NCBI GenBank assembly: GCA_947624375.1
Contig: CANQKD010000008.1
Coordinates: forward strand, 64,001 to 116,836
Reading direction: 5' to 3'
DNA: 52,836 bases
From: an uncultured Clostridia bacterium
GTDB lineage: Bacteria; Bacillota; Clostridia; Oscillospirales; Ruminococcaceae
Of the stretch, positions 51,487 through 52,836 are shown in pieces; position 1 is the first letter of the stretch; every line of letters begins with the position of its first letter. The notes below the pieces were generated by a model. It had not been told where the DNA came from. It was given only the letters and a program-made list of their open reading frames with translations, and did no database searches. Position numbers and translations under genes: made by a program.

Positions 51487-52356
51487 ATGTCGAAAATAAA
51501 ACTTATGACCGATTCCGCCTGCGACCTTACAGCACAGCAGGAAAAAGACTGTAATATAAAAATGATGAACTTCAAAGTCGCCGTCGGTGACGACAGCTAT
51601 ACCAGCAGAGTCGATTTCGATAACGCAGGCTTCTATAAAATTATGGAAGCTTATGACGGTCTGCCGTCTACCTCGCAGATAACCGAGTATGAGTTTGAAA
51701 ACGCCTTTGAAGAGCTGTATAACGACGGCTATGACGCGGTCGTGTATATGTCTATCAATAAAAATGCCTCGGCTACCTATAATAACGCCTCTATGGCAAG
51801 AGATAACTTCTTTGAAAACCATAAAGAAGCCGCCGGCAAATTCAATATAGGCATCGTAGATTCGCGCAATTATACCTGCGCATACGGCTATCCGCTCGTG
51901 CAGGCTGCCGGCATGATAGAGCGCGGCGCAGAGTTTGACGAAATCGTCCGCTACCTCAACGACTGGACTGAAAACGTCATGATCTATTTTGCTCCGTATT
52001 CTCTTAAATATGCCAAAAAATCGGGCAGAATACCATCGGCAGCCGCTTTCGTCGGCGAAATGCTCGGTCTGCGCCCCATAATGAAAATTTACGACGGCGC
52101 TATCACTACATATGATAAGGTCAGGGGAGACAGAGCTGTTGTTCCGCGTATCGTTGACCATGCTCTGGAAACTATGATACCCCAGACCCCCTATTGCCTT
52201 ATCTATGGCAGCGATGAGTCTATTCTTAAAGAACTTGAAGACGAGTGTATAAAACGGTTTGGCTATCCGCCCGAGTTTGCCACACAGATAGGCGCAGCTG
52301 TTGCCATAAATGCCGGACCTGTCGTTGCCGGCGTAATGTTCAGAAAAAATTCATAA
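51487..52356 (+). CDS. DegV-family fatty-acid-binding protein
   Basis: A 289-residue two-domain protein of the DegV (FakB-like) family, which binds one fatty acid for phosphorylation by the FakA kinase. Typical segments are MTDSACDLT at the start, PSTSQIT, SLKYAKKSGRIPSAAAFVG in the lipid-binding domain and GAAVAINAGPVVAG near the end. Single-gene unit with its own promoter. Several DegV paralogues are usual; whether this one serves FakA is not known. Confidence 0.93.
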   Translation: MSKIKLMTDSACDLTAQQEKDCNIKMMNFKVAVGDDSYTSRVDFDNAGFYKIMEAYDGLPSTSQITEYEFENAFEELYNDGYDAVVYMSINKNASATYNNASMARDNFFENHKEAAGKFNIGIVDSRNYTCAYGYPLVQAAGMIERGAEFDEIVRYLNDWTENVMIYFAPYSLKYAKKSGRIPSAAAFVGEMLGLRPIMKIYDGAITTYDKVRGDRAVVPRIVDHALETMIPQTPYCLIYGSDESILKELEDECIKRFGYPPEFATQIGAAVAINAGPVVAGVMFRKNS

Positions 52357-52816
52357 TTTTTTGAAGAACATAATTAAATTAAGCATATCAAAATATGTAA
52401 ATTTATGCCATTTCTTCAAAAAAAAAAAAAAAAAAAGCGATATTTTTTCACATTTGAGCAACTTGCCATTTATTATTTTGCATTATGCTTAATATTGACC
52501 ACCATTTTTACAAGAAATATACAATTACGCCTTTTGAAGGAAATAACACAAAACCTATTGACAACGCATGTGAATTATGATATAATACACAATATAGAGC
52601 GGATTATTGCTGAAATTCGAGCAGATATAGTGCATTAAGCACAATATATAGAGAAACGAAGCAGCAAATTTCGTTGTAAATAACCTTTTGTAAAATTTAA
52701 TCGTAAAAGCCAAACTTTGCAGAACCTTTTTTGCAAAGTTTATCCTATGCACTACCATGTACCGATAAATACGATTATAAGAAGCAAAAGGGTAAAAAGT
52801 GGGCGGAGAGAGACAG
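52357..52816. other. AT-rich intergenic region with poly-A tract and long leader
   Basis: Contains a run of 19 A (52418-52436), the consensus promoter at 52558, and a leader of about 225 bases with pairing elements: GTGC/GCAC around 52630-52641, TAGTGCAT (52628-52635) with ATGCACTA (52747-52754), and a 10-bp hairpin AAACTTTGCA/TGCAAAGTTT (52712-52721 with 52732-52741). An open frame at 52405-52638 begins before the A run and has no ribosome site; I do not call it. Confidence 0.65.
52558..52586 (+). promoter_or_regulatory. Perfect consensus promoter upstream of the last gene
   Basis: TTGACA (52558-52563), 17-base spacer, TATAAT (52581-52586). Transcription would start about 225 bases before the ATG at 52817. 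Confidence 0.8.
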
Positions 52817-52836
52817 ATGAAAGGGATAATATTAGC
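52817..52836 (+). CDS. Start of a probable sugar-phosphate nucleotidylyltransferase, 3' truncated
   Basis: Only MKGIILA is inside the window. GGAG lies 8 bases before the ATG. This is the exact opening of RmlA/GalU-like enzymes (MKGIILAGGxGTRL), which make dTDP-, UDP- or CDP-sugars. Seven residues are too few for a firm family call. Confidence 0.5.

Noticed and set aside
52405-52638. 77-codon frame containing poly-Lys
   Set aside because: The Lys run comes from the A19 homopolymer; no ribosome site, and the promoter of the next gene overlaps its end.

Overview
This window reads as a chromosome segment of an anaerobic, endospore-forming Gram-positive bacterium of the class Clostridia, most likely the Ruminococcus/Oscillospiraceae group. 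The basis is gene content rather than a database match: sporulation and germination genes (spoVS, spmA, spmB, ypeB), an AbrB regulator, a ferredoxin-linked 2-oxoacid oxidoreductase, rubrerythrin, the hydrogenase maturase HydF, the clostridial-type ParE/ParC pair, an ECF transporter module next to truA, and a GH113-like mannanase. Nearly every gene has a strong Shine-Dalgarno sequence, and TTG and GTG starts are common. I saw no tRNA, rRNA, CRISPR array, prophage or transposase gene.

Layout. 2-4614: end of a penicillin-binding carboxypeptidase, then a promoter and a five-gene operon (P-loop ATPase, ferredoxin, and alpha, beta and gamma subunits of a 2-oxoacid:ferredoxin oxidoreductase). 4743-9612: ymdB, spoVS, abrB (reverse), spmA-spmB, and a reverse ypeB-rubrerythrin pair. 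9797-10363: mntP. 10364-11458: a 1.1 kb gene-free nest of inverted composite repeats, heptamer arrays and palindromes. 11459-14680: carB (reverse), without carA. 15009-19634: small membrane protein, parE, parC. 19741-23894: an accessory block with a tandem-TIR/TPR protein, a membrane-anchored XRE regulator and an unrecognised protein. 23947-29832: a LacI-type sensor fused to GGDEF, ahcY, a GT-C-like membrane protein and a GH113-like hydrolase. 29988-32762 (reverse): murA, walJ, rlmH. 33289-38583: ruvC, ruvA, ruvB, glmM, an rRNA-methyltransferase-like gene, a radical SAM gene and a 53-codon charged protein. 38678-43269: ecfA1, an inserted membrane protein, ecfA2, ecfT, two small related proteins, truA. 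43300-49611: DUF5711-like protein, cvpA-like, clpE-like, a short-chain dehydrogenase, hydF. 49639-52356: small proteins, trmL, degV. The window closes with a consensus promoter, a long structured leader and the first seven codons of what looks like a sugar-phosphate nucleotidylyltransferase.

Most of the window is housekeeping. The parts that deserve a second look are: the TIR/TPR gene, whose sensor half is visibly more AT-rich than its TIR half; the inverted composite repeats between mntP and carB; an apparent AUA start codon for spmA; the paired small proteins between ecfT and truA; and several real genes under 60 codons (38422, 42016 and 50716 reverse).
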